NCBI GenBank assembly: GCA_008360955.1 | Contig: LUCM01001574.1 | Location: 202,040-266,039, forward strand | Direction: 5' to 3' | Length of the DNA: 64,000 nucleotides | Origin: Fasciolopsis buskii | Lineage: Eukaryota; Platyhelminthes; Trematoda; Plagiorchiida; Fasciolidae | Shown: positions 1 through 12,600 of the stretch, one piece after another | Position numbering within the stretch: the first letter of the stretch is position 1 | Layout of the letters: every line of letters starts with the position of its first letter | Notes under the pieces: model-generated | Database searches by the model: none | Seen by the model: the letters and a program-made list of their open reading frames with translations, nothing else | What the model was told of the DNA's origin: nothing | Made by a program: the position numbers and the translations under genes

Positions 1-3000
1 CTGACTGCAATCTTTTTCCTATATGTTTAGGCTGAATGTCACCCCCTGTTTGGCAGCGGGAAACGGAAGCATTGTTGGAAGAGGGTAGAGGTCAAAGGTC
101 CACCCAAGTCTGCCGTTGTTGGCCGCGGCCGACTGTGATAAACCTTCGGGGTCTAAAGTGGATAACATGCACACCGCCAAATAAGCCAAAGTCCACTACA
201 GCAGCCGTCGTATGGTCAACTTTCTACGCTTTTACCCCTCCATTTCGCCGTTTCTTCACAGGAGCACATCAACGTTCATGCCCTGAGAAATGAAACATAC
301 CAGTGTTCCATCATTAAAGCTTATTTTAAACCAGCTGGCAGTATATCTGACTTAGCTTCCGGTTAGATTCGTTATCCGTAATCAGCTCCTTCCAACGTTC
401 CCTATATGGCTTTCAGTACCTGACTCCCAACTTCCCTGTCCTCTTCCCCATCTCGTCATACTTTCCGGCGGACTGATTTATTTTTTCTTTGCTTTCTTCC
501 CACTTCTGTTCCCCGTCATAACACTTTGGATTTATCTCCCTTATAAACCGTCGTGTTTTTCACTGTTTTCTCTAGAACCCAAATGGAAATCGTATTTCTG
601 AGACGATCGCCTGCGCCGGGTTATCTAGGGCCCAAGCTCAAATGTCTCCTGGTTTCTAATTAGTTTCTGTGTTCCATACCACTCTATTCGAAGGCGCGAA
701 AAATCACACAGACCGATGTGTCCTGGGCCGGATTAACCAACCCACACCAGCGAGTAAGTGGAATATTTCCCACTACTTTGAGGCTACATATACTCGGCTC
801 ACCACCGTACTCAAAATTTGTCCAACTATCAGGCACACTAATGCCATGTGTAGGTCTCGCCAATTTTTCACTCACATCCTTACATTCCGACCATTCAGTT
901 ATTTTTGTCATGGTACCCACCAAAATTCTTCAGTTGGAACGCTTTACAGACTACTCTTTTCTCTTCATCATTTCAGACTAGCTGCGTTATTGGCTGGCCG
1001 TAATTTAACCAATATGATCTACATCGAGGATGTTCGTTCCAGGCATTGCACTAAGCCACTGTACTTGGATAAAAAATAAAATTTAGGCGTTGAAGGTATC
1101 CCGTCGTCCTCATATACCGATAATCTTTCCGGCCATCTTGGCTTCTTCGGGACTCTGAGTGCCGAAAAGGGCTTCAAACTAACCTCCCTACTTGTCACAC
1201 GGCTGGGTGGTCCAGCTGATAGGAAAGCCAATGCATGGTTTCGGGGGTCTTCCGGAGGAACTAGAGTATCCCAGGGGCAAACGTTATGGCCGACCGTTTC
1301 TGGATGTTCACCATCCCGCCCGTCCTGACTGAACCGGTACCCCATCAGCAGGTGTGATACCTTTGCTTCCAATCAACTTTCCATTTTACGTATCAAAGTC
1401 TCAAGACAGTGAATATATCTGGTTTATTGATCTGGTTATCAACTTTCAATTTAGTCCTAGGGTCTTCTGTTTCGATCATATCTTAATCGCCCTTCATCCA
1501 TTTACTTCTTCAAACAAGTGCCCATGATCTCCTTCGCCAGTGATCCGTTTCATGAACATAGGCGTTTTAGCATTCCTGTTCATGTTTTATCCGCCGTTAA
1601 CTTGGTTCCGCTAGCGAACTCTCTTGTTCATATTTTGGTCTTTCATAACATTTCCTGAATTGGTTCGGGCATTTCATCTCTTTTCAATCTGATTTGTCCA
1701 TCACAGGTGAGAGCACGTTTTGACCGTTTCTTGAATTCACTCGTTAAGGGCGGTTTATGAAATTTCTGCGATCAAACAAAACTTTGCATTGACATTCCAA
1801 GTGGCTTCTAGCTCAAGGATGAACTGATGTTGTGCCTGTTTCGCTTTCCGCAGCTAGTTGATTTCAGCTGCATGCTACCGTCTAATCTCCCCACTGCCTT
1901 CATAGTTATAGACATTTTCTCCACCAGTATTTTGTGCCGCTCTATGCCAACTGATTTCGCCTCCAGAATGGCCCTCGTAATCCGAGAAGAGCAGGCATTA
2001 TTGGCAGACTAAGTATCTGAGGAAGATGAAGGGGAGATGATATGTCCATTTAGGAAGCCCCTGAGCCATTTCGGCAGCACAGCACGATATAGTAGTATGA
2101 AAGTCTTGCGCCACAAATCGCTTGCTTTTTCAGGATCAGTTAACGAAATCACTAGACGAGGGTCATCGGGTCAATGACACTCATTCGAATCACAAAATAA
2201 AAGCGACAGGTACAACGAGAAAGGTTATTATTTAAGCAAAGAGCTTTCTCAAATGAGAGACGTTCATAGCTGGGATTGGAGGGTACAAGACGTACCCCGA
2301 AGGCATGCCAAGTGGCTTTTCCGGGGCCTGGTGCCAAGGCCTCTACTCTACCTCATATTCATCAAACATCTGGCAAGGAACCCGCGCAATCAATGCTGTT
2401 TTTCGCTGATGATTTCGGAGTAATAGCTGTGGACCCAGAGGAAGACATCGAACCAGTCAACGTCCGGTCAAGTATGTGGGACCTTCCCGCGAGCCTGGCC
2501 AGTTTTCAAACACCAACCTCTGGTGAGAGCACAGGTGAATTAACCGGTGGTACCATATACGATTCCAAAGCCAAGAGCCCAGATGTGGATATCAAACTCC
2601 CCAAACAGTGCACAAGGTTGGACAAAAAGGCCACAAAGTAGCATTTCAGGCTCAAATAAACTCTATATTGCAGGGAACCCAAGGTGTTCGGGGCCCGACA
2701 AGCGACTTCTGCCAGCCTGGGCTCCGTACTTACGGTGTGATGTAAGTCGCTCAGAAAAGATACCAAACCTGGACACTAAAGTGACGGTTGGCCAAGTAAG
2801 CGAAAACTGAGACACCGATGTCTGCACGGAGATGTAACCGAGACATTCAAAATAGCGCAAGCCCTTTCAGACACAACACATGAAGAACTTTTCACATGTT
2901 AACCGGAAAGAGTACCAGAGTGCATAGTGTATGATTTTTGCGTAAACACAGGAGGTTGCGGATGAGGGATATGTTCTTCACTGATAGGGTGATGCCACTA

Positions 3001-3354
3001 TGGAACCGACAGCAAGAACGTGTGATCGGTGGTAATAGTGGTAATGGATTTAAGGAAACCATGGATGCCTGCTGGGCAGGAGAGCCCCAGAGATGAAATT
3101 GAAAGTTTCAGGTGTGAACGGAAAGCGTATCTGTTAGATCAGAAACAAGTTTCACACGCAATAATTAGTCACGGGCACCAAACGACAATATGCTGATCTG
3201 GAAACTGGACCAGCTGGAAGACAATTTTCGTCTTTTGAACGCAGAAATGAGCCGAACTGAACTGAACACAGTGGTGATATTTTCTTTTAATTAATTACCG
3301 TGTGGCCGAAGGCGGGTCTTGTTAGACACATTTCGGACGGAGTCCTCCTCCCGA
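1..3354. other. Upstream DNA, no gene recognised
   Basis: No exon with homology or a convincing coding pattern was found here. A 117-codon open frame on the minus strand (1019-1372) and a 121-codon frame on the plus strand (2276-2641) are the longest. The latter contains a FFADD string that resembles the YADD box of a reverse transcriptase, but nothing around it supports an element. This stretch should hold the promoter and any untranslated first exon of the NAB-like gene, which could not be located. Confidence 0.5.
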
Positions 3355-3606
3355 ATGGCTGATTTACTAGAGGAATTATCCGCTCATGGGTTTGAGATCG
3401 TCAAAGATGAATCAGGGCAAATACTAGTGAAGCTAGTTTTTATGGACGAAAATGACGAAGCCACCGGATACGCTCTGGTTGCTCCAGAAGATGCGAAAAA
3501 AATCATTTCTGGTGAAGCTGCGCTTCAGAATGTGGTTGATGATGAGGGAAAACAGGTGTTGACGTTAGCGCCTGTCCTTCCTGAGGATCAGGGCGACACA
3601 AGCCAG
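3355..3606 (+). CDS. NAB-like gene, exon 1 (start codon)
   Basis: The ATG at 3355 opens 84 codons ([16 protein letters not shown]...) and ends at a GTAACT donor in phase 0. The frame stays open upstream to about 3319 without another ATG, so this start is the best choice. The acidic peptide contains [17 protein letters not shown] followed by GYALVAP, loosely like the DxxGxVLDQKQG core of the modules in exons 2 and 4. It may be a third, diverged copy. A non-coding first exon further upstream cannot be excluded. Confidence 0.7.
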
Positions 3607-6600
3607 GTAACTAAGAAGTAGTATACGTCGCCTGCTGTTCTTTATAGGCTCCATCTTTTCCACTAACTGATCAGGACCTTGTTTTGAATACTCTGATATC
3701 TGGTTAGCGCTGAACAAGACGCTGTTAAAAAACAAACCAATATGTTTTGCTGTTTGGTTTTGGCCGTGAAATTTTTTCCAGTTTACTAAAGCTTATGCCA
3801 AACTGTATTTCTGGGATTTTGTCAGTTATTAATACAATAATGACCGAAAACTCCGGTTAACATTAGCTCCCATATCTTTGGTATGCTGACTGAATAAACT
3901 CTAAACTGACAGTGACGGTTGTTCGTATATTGGTCAAGTACATTATTATTGCTGCGTTATGTTTTTATCGCTATCGTAGTGTCATATACATTATTATTCT
4001 CGTTATTCGATTATAGTTGGATTGGCTGTGGTTTGCAGATTTATTCTTTGCATCCGGCTTATCAGAAACGGTAATTGCCATTCACACATAAATACTACGC
4101 TGCACAACATAAGTAGATTGTGTATATTGCTGATTTCTCTCACTGCTTTGAATTCTAAGTGTTTAACGTTTCTTAGTCTTGGTGGTCAGCGGAACGCGCA
4201 AACGGGATCCCACTTCCGTAATCATTCTTCACAAGTTGGATTCAATCTAAGTGAAGTGTATAGCGAAACGGCGTTTTTCTTCGGGATCACTCGTTTAACC
4301 GAAAATTGACCACCTCGCGCGGTTGCCATTTGTACGCTGTTCACGTACGCTTCGCTCGCACGCTCCTGTCGAGTGAACTCAACCTCCTACCGTCCCCGAC
4401 TGTCCTTTCGTTTTACCGGTCGAGTGTCTGGGTTGTCAGTGTTGCAATCGTACAGAACCGAGTAAGTGACGCAAAAGTGGTCACAGGTTAAGGACAAGCA
4501 AACGTAGTACGAGAACTATCTTGACAATCGGCCCCATAAATCCGTCTTCCTTCTTGCTTGTTATTTTCCCTGGTTTCGCGCCCTTGTAGCATCGAGATCG
4601 TCTTCAGCATATGAGTTGAGAGTGCACTGTTGGCTGGGTCTCCGACAACCGTCGTTTGTGTGAAGTTCGGTTAGGTAGTTCTGGGTGTCTCAACATCAAT
4701 CGACAAAAGCGCCCTTTAGAACGGATTGCCTTAACGCGAATCTCATCACGTTTGCCTGCGCTTAACCTTTGTGACCACTCGTGCGTCACTTACTCGGCTC
4801 CGTACGATTGCAATACTGGCAACCATGACACTTCACCGGTTCAAGGAGAAGACAGTCGGAAGCGGTAGTAGGTTGAGTATATTTTGACAGGGGCGTGAGA
4901 GCGGGGCGTGCGTGAGCAGCGCACAAGTGGTGACCGCGCTTGGCGGCCAACGTTCGGTTAAACAAGCTATCCGGAGGAACGAATCCATGTTCACCTACAG
5001 CCCTTGCCTTTTTGTCACATCTGTTTACGGGCTCACTAACTGCAGTTTTCCTGAAGCAGGATTTGCACTTTATCAGTTTTTCTCTAGATTACTTCAAAAC
5101 AGCCGCCTAGCAGGCGTTTTGGTCGTTAATGATGATTTCAACACCCAGACGCTCATTATGGCGGGGACAGAGTTGAATTCATCACGATCATGATCATCAT
5201 CACTCAGCGTTAAACAGCAAAGTAAGCCCCACTGGCCGCTGTCTTCTCTCCAGAGTTACAAATTTCTATAGAAAGTGAATATCCAAAGGGAACAGGGAAT
5301 GGACCTACATAGGCGAGGAAAGATACGAATGCTGCACTGGCTAACACTCGTACACAGTCAAACTGTACAAACGCACTCTTTCAATCATAAGATAAGATGC
5401 GGCAGCCAACAAACGGAACATAGTCTAGCTGAACAAACACACTATTTCAGTCATTCTGATTCGATAGAAAATGACAACAAGATCGCCACTGTTCATGGTT
5501 CACCGTCCTGTCCTTCAGTGTCTCCAGCCAGCTAATTGACGAGTCTTTCGGATTCCAACTACGAAAACGTGAGACACCCACTTTACCTAAGTTCGCTGTA
5601 CATTTTGTCATCTCGCGTTGCCACGTCATCTGTTGACCTCCAGGTGGCTTCTTCCATTCATTGGGAGGAACACAAAATAGTGCACGATATGGTAGACGTG
5701 TTTTCGCCATACGCAACACGTGACCCAACCAGCGTAGTCTACTAAGTTTCATACGATGAAACAAGGTGTTCTGAGATCCGGCACCTAGTACCAGATTTCT
5801 GATCTCTATATTAATTACCTGGTCACACCATCCAATTACAGCCGTACTACGTGTACGTCGGTGGTCGAAAACCTATAGCCGACGAACATTTTCCGCTTGC
5901 TTACTCCATGTCTCGCAACCATACAGCAGAACTGAGCGCACTTCGGCACAGTACATACGGCCTTTCAACTTCAGTGAAATTTCAGGCCGACGTCACAAGT
6001 GCTTCAGTCCAGCGTGCGCCGCTCGAGCCTTCGAAATATGCGTGTTTACTTCCACTCCCCGAGTTGCCATCGTTCGACACGCAGCTACGAAGGTAAGTGA
6101 AACGGTCTACAATCATTGGTTCCTCTCCGCTCAGCACCAAGTTCGGCACTGCTGTCGTCCAGTCCTGCAACAACACTATGCACTTTGAAGGTGCGAAGCA
6201 CATGCCAAACCGAGCGACCGACCTCGAAAGTCTATCTGGTGCACGTTGTGCATGGTCCACGGATTCTAACAAGCACACAACGTCGTTTGTGTAATCTAGA
6301 TCACACTGCTTTTCTCCACTTCCCATTTCGACTCTTGCATTCTAAAGAGCTCACAAAGCATCTTCCATCACCTCGTCCATGACTAAGTTGAACAGGAACG
6401 AAGAGATGGGACATCCTCTTCGATTGCCGCTAGTCGTTTCGAATAAACTTGATCGTTCACCGTATACCCTAGCGCGACTATTGGTATGTGAGTACGGTGC
6501 TCGCAAGAGGTTTACGAACTTCGTTGGCATATCCTTCCGGTGCTTTTTGGCAGCTGCCGGAGAGCGATGCATCTTCGATTTGGACGAAATCCGGCCTTCT

Positions 6601-9600
6601 GTTAGCCGATATTACTCTCGCGAATAAGTGTCAAACGAGACAGCATTATCGAAACCAACACCTTAGTAACCATCGGATATTACACTAATCTCTTCATCGA
6701 TTGCTACAATCACTCCGTATGTCCTTCTTGAAAATGGGTACAATCACTGGCTCACTCCAGGATAACGGAATACGCTTCTTGTTCCAAATATCACGAAGCA
6801 AGGAGGTAGGTGATTCCATCAAAGCTTCTCCGCGCGGTTTGAAAGAACTAGGAGGAAGTTCGTTTGGACCGGCTGCTTTTCCCCTCTTCAGAAGTCGAAT
6901 ATTCAACTCCACTTCCACTTCCTCTGCGGAGGGGTGATGAGGGGTCGACAGACACCTAAGGATTCGCAGCTGCAGACGTCGGCCTAAACACGTTAGCGTG
7001 CGACCAGCTAAACTGATCCTTGAAATGCTCTGCCCAAAGGTCTAGTCTTTGCTATCGGTCATGGATAAGCTTTCCTTTCCTATCGCATACGACTTCATTA
7101 ATGGAAGTTCGCCGCCCACCGCTGTCGCGTATAAGCTTAAACAGTCTTTGATTGTTGCCTGAAGCGGATGCTTCCTCCATCTCTTCGGCTACCTTAGCCC
7201 ACCAGTTTTCGCGGTCATTCTTGAGGCTTATCGTCAGCTGATGCTGCAGTTGTCGACGTATCTTATTCACCTCTTTGCAGTTAGGAAGCTGGCGGTTTTG
7301 CTGCATTAGACCCAGCGATCCTTGCGAGATCTAATGCCTTTGACGAAGGCTGGACCTAGGACCACATGCGAAGTCTGCTGCCAAATGCATTGTATGCTTG
7401 ATTCGATCTCACTGCTTGTCTACGTTGCTGCTGGTCGCACTTCTTAATTCATCGGATAGTTTCTGTTCGCACCTGTTGCGAACAGCCGAATCACGCAGAA
7501 GTTCGACGGCCAATCGTGCTTGTGGCCTAAGTTGATGGCCGTTGAGCTGCGGAAAAAATCGCATTAAAGTTGGCGCATGGTCCGAATAGAAGTATATGTT
7601 CCGGTACAATCTACAATTCTAGACAGAACCGCGCCAGCGGTGGCTTACTACAATATGGTCGATCTGAATCAGACTACCCGTCCAGTTAGGGTGCCATGTC
7701 GCCGTGCGACTCGAACTGTCGGAAATGCGTACTAGACAGGAATAAGTTATTGTCCCCACAAAGCTGGAGAAGTGTTTCTCCGTTATCTGTTTGCTGAGGC
7801 AAGGCGCATCACCCACCTAAGACGAATTCCGATCACTCAGTTTTCCAACTTGTGCATTCAAATCACCTGCCACCACTACAGTGTCAGTGCCTTTGCTCTT
7901 CCGAACAACAGTGACGAGGTCATCATAAAACACGTCTTTCGCCATGTCAGTGCTGCGGTCTGTTGGAGCCTATACCGAGATGACAAGTAAACTGCGCTTA
8001 ACACTACTATTCTTCCGGACGCCGACTGATCCCTGCAGTCTCACGACTGTTAACCGGGATCCCGTCTAAATGGGCTGTTTCAGCCTTCTCACTTAGGACT
8101 ATTCCTACACCATGTGGACCCACAGCTTGAGCTGCTTCGTCTCCTGAGGTGTGCAGAAAATACCTTGACGAGACATTAGGCGCAGTTAGTTGAACCACAT
8201 TACTCGATTTCTGAGTTTGTGTTTCACTGATGCAGCAGCCGTCAATCGAAAGTGAGTCCACTGTCAGAGCCAACCAGGCCTGTTGGCCAGTTTGCATTAA
8301 AGTGCGCACACTGAAGGAACCGAGATTCAGAGGCCGACGAGGTTTGAGAAATTGCCAAGCAGCGGACTGAAAACCACCGGCTACACTATTTGACAATGAA
8401 CCGTTGCGAGTATGGGGCGTTTTATCAGTGGAGACACTATGGTGAGCAGAAGGGGCAAGGAGATTGAGGTGAAGACAGAAGAGACGGGGCCTAACGACTC
8501 TATTCAGTGCCCTCCCATCGTCAGTGTACTGACGATGCCACCCTGATTTGTGGTGAAAGTTTAGCAACCTAAACGCCAAGCTCAGCAATCAGAGCCCCAT
8601 GAAAACCGAATACCTGAGCTACGACCAACACGAATTTTTAAATCCATTGAGAATATATAGTATGCCAGTTTCTATGATTGGTGTGTAATGTCCATTGCGT
8701 CACCTATTATCAGATTGCGTGACTTGAGGATCGGAGGTAATCTGTGTCACCTGTTTCAGTACGTTCCGACAGAATCGTGTGTTGCGTCCCTGTGTTTATC
8801 AATTGGGGGTTAGAATCGTGTATTTCTCCCGAAGGAGCCAGCTGACCTACGGACATCATCTTTTCACTCCCGTCTGGGAAACCTATATGGGCGTAACTCC
8901 GCTTGCACTCTATGACATCCATTTTCTAAACCAAGGGATCATATTTGGGTAAAGGTATATTCTTCCTGGAGTGAGTAGCCAATTCGGTAAGGAGTTGCCA
9001 AAAGCCGATTTGCGATTGTTTGGAGAATCTCTCATGAGGTGTTACGTTAATGGCTGTGCAGAAGAGGAAGTGAACCGAATGCAGAGGACCAAGTAGAACC
9101 CCCTCCCAGTAGCTGGGAAACAGTCTCAACGGTATTTCTTTCCATAATGTGCCATTCAAACGCTTGACCTGATCGTTAGCACAGGGACTGTAAGGTATGA
9201 TTCGGTTGCTGTGAAGAAACCGTTTAACAAGATCGGACATAAGAGAGGCCACGATCAGAGTGAATATATGAAGACAATCGAAAGATGGAAAATAGTTGAC
9301 GAAAACAGGAAATGATAGTGTTATCAGTGGTATCAGAACACGCAAACACAAAAGGGAAATCGAGAATACTCATTTATGATAGGAGGTAGCGATTTCGAAT
9401 GACAGAATGTAAACATTCTTTGAAGCCGACCTTCAATTATTCTAAAGGTTGCGTGGCTTTAACGATACTATTGTAAAGGGGATGATAGAACTGTGGTTTG
9501 ATAGTCGCACAGATGTGGCAATGGTTAGTGACAGCTTTAGCTTTCGTAGGGACTAGGAGATCGTTTGAACGCACAAAATGCACGAGGAGTGTAATGCCGG

Positions 9601-12600
9601 AGTGACATAAACGTTTGTTTAATGTTTGGAAGTCAGAGAATGTGTAAGAAATAGCAGAAGTTATGGGATAAGACATCAGCGGCTGAATTTTCTCGGCCTG
9701 ATCTGTAAACAATGTCTAAATGGAAGGGCGGATGTTCTGGGTTGACCAGAGTGAAGTGACGACCCAGGCCCGTGGCTACTTCGAAATCTGGGTTTAGCCA
9801 AGCACTCTAGATTGATTGCCAAAGGTGAGTGGATGTGGTGGACGGCGCCGGGAATTTGCCTTCGTCCTTGCACTTTAGTGGAAATAGCTTCTCTACAAAA
9901 AAGCATTGGAGGCTATATGAGACGCCGATCATTTTGGAGCATTTCGGTAGTTCATTGTGAGCACCCATCTCGGAGCTTAAGGCATTCGGGGGCACCATTC
10001 CAGGTTTAATAAGTTTACTCAGGCAGGTGATTATACATGGAATTGCTGAGTCTGAGTAACCATGATGCCTATTGTGTTTATAACATTTTTACTCTGTTCT
10101 GAGATAAAAAGACGACGGAGGGAATACATCGCTTGACTCAATTAGCGTCCCACAGTATAATAAATAAACACCAAGCATGATCCTGGGATTCGAAATGATC
10201 AGTTCTCTGAGATTACAAACAATCAGATGCTTCCACTGGTTTGAGAACAGGATGTTGTCTAGCCTCAGTGGAAGTGACAGTCTTCTTTTGGTTCCCCGAT
10301 CTATCATTGATTCATATTTTCCCATTGCATTTGCAGCAGCCGGAAGGTGATGCCACTACAAGTGCCTCACCTGAAGATGTGGCGCACGTTACAGAACCTA
10401 AGGCTGTTTCCGTCGGTGATGAGTTAAATTCTGGACATGAAGAGAATGTTCCTTCCAGCGTGCAGTCGGCTGAAGGTGAGGAGAAAACAACAGGTGTCGT
10501 CCCAAATCCCGCCAGCGGGGACGGGAATGTGGAGACCGAATCTGCTGGAGTGGAAAATGAGTCCCTTCAAACAGTCCCCGAGAATGTTGAGCAGTTTGTT
10601 CTCAGCGAACAGACAGCGATGGTCAACAATAAACCGATACAAGTGGTCACACTGATGGACTCGCAAGGTCAGGTGCTTGATCAGAAGCAAGGAGAAACGG
10701 GAGATCAGGTTGTTCTCGAGATTTTTCGACAAATGTTCTCCTACGAGCTCCAGGGGCCTTCTGCCACCGGGGAACCCATCACGGTATGATTGTTTTCATT
10801 TTCGGTTACACGTAACTTGTCTTGCATTAATCCTTCTATTTAATTAACGTTAACCGAATAGTATTCACGCTTATTTGCTTCTTGACTTTTCTGGTAAGGC
10901 AGTGGAGACCAATGCTGTGGGATGTCAACATTTCACATTACTGTTTTCGACAGCTGGTGTGAATTATATAATACCCAGTTATTGACTGCATTGAACGGAC
11001 AAAGGTTAATTTCTGTCCATCAAGCAATTGCTGTCATCATCATGGTAAAAATGGTCTGTGTTAATAGCTTGCACGTACGGCAAACTAGGTTGCGTAGTCG
11101 GATTGGCATTACTCCACTGAAAGCTAAGATCTTTTGGTTACTATTGTGTTACACAAGTTTGAGGGATGAAATAAGGTAAACTATGTGTTTGGTTGTCATC
11201 AAATGTTTCGCGAGCAGCATAACCGTCCACTGTGTTTTGTGACATCGACTTGATCAACCACTTCGGAATATGTTTTGGCATCCGTTGTGAAAGTCTTCGG
11301 TCTGGTCCGCCGATGCAAGTGTCACCGCAACTGCTGACAAACTGATGTACGAAACTTAAAGCAGAAATTGACATCCGACTAGATTCACGTTGGTTCAAAA
11401 TGATCCTCACGGTGATTGACGAGGTGTGAAGGCCTGCATCTGGGAGTACACAACTTATGGCTGACCTGAGTTCGTGACACATTTAGAATGTGGTCTCCCC
11501 GGTAGACCACCAATGTATACGGCTTTCTTGGTTACTTTAGAGATTGGGTCACCCTTAGGCTTTTGTTGACTTCGGAGGTCGATAAATTTCACCGGGTAAC
11601 CATTACGAATAAGTGTTTTGCGGAGGCTTTCTTTTTCTTGGAGAACGTCTAGTGAGCCAGTACTCCTGGCTTGGTGACAGGAAGTCTTTGCTAAGCCGCC
11701 TTTCTATGCAGCTGTTGTGTTACCTGCTCACTTGATCGTTTGACCAGTCCTCTTAGTCGGTAAAGATAGTGACAATGACCGGTATCGTTTGGTTTGTCGG
11801 TATTTGTTATGGTTGCTATTATTATTTCCTCTTATTCTCTGTCGCTCGGTTCCTTACCAACAGCCCTGTTCTTCTCCAGAAATCCCTTTCACTCGCACCT
11901 ACCTGTTTCTTTTTTGAACCCCTACTCAGTAACAGCGTCAAACTTCAGTGACGGCCAGCGCAATCCTTGATGTCTGTTGTAACTTAAAAGCACTGTTCGT
12001 CACAATTGACCGCATTTCCACTCAGAAACTGTAATCTCTAAGGGGATGCAAAGGGCACTCCTATAAATCCCGTAGTAATTCAAGTGTGCGGCCTATCTCC
12101 AACCTAATAAAAGCCAATAATCAAACGCATCAACACTATATTCGCCAGCCAACGCCTAAGTGGTAACAACAACCGATTCCTGTGGCATGACATTCGATTG
12201 TTGTGCAGGAAAAAGAAGCATACGAAAACTTCTGCGGATGTCGACAGCATCAATCATGCTTTTATCCATCCTTCCACTTATACCCCAGACAGGGTGGTAA
12301 TATGACAGTTACAAATTTTTCTACAGTAGAGGTGATTGACCTTCTCCGCACCACTAAAATTACCGCAGGGATTGGTCCTGAAAGTCTGCCTTCAGCTCTT
12401 TCAAGGCATAGTGCTGTGGCTCTGGCCGATGCATTCACTTCTCTGATTAGCGCATCATTGAGCTCGTCTTTTAACCCCGACTGTTAGAGACCCGTCACTA
12501 TTATTCCCATCCCAAAATCTAGCAGTTCCACGGCTTTATATCAAAACGCTTTCGCCCTATCGCCTTAGCATCTTCTAGTCTTAAACCGACGGGGCGTGCT

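Noticed and set aside
1019..1372. 117-codon minus-strand frame as a gene
   Set aside because: No start context, domain or splice support; composition does not stand out from neighbouring non-coding DNA.
2276..2641. Plus-strand frame with FFADD considered as a reverse transcriptase
   Set aside because: A single short string without the other RT blocks on either side; likely chance.
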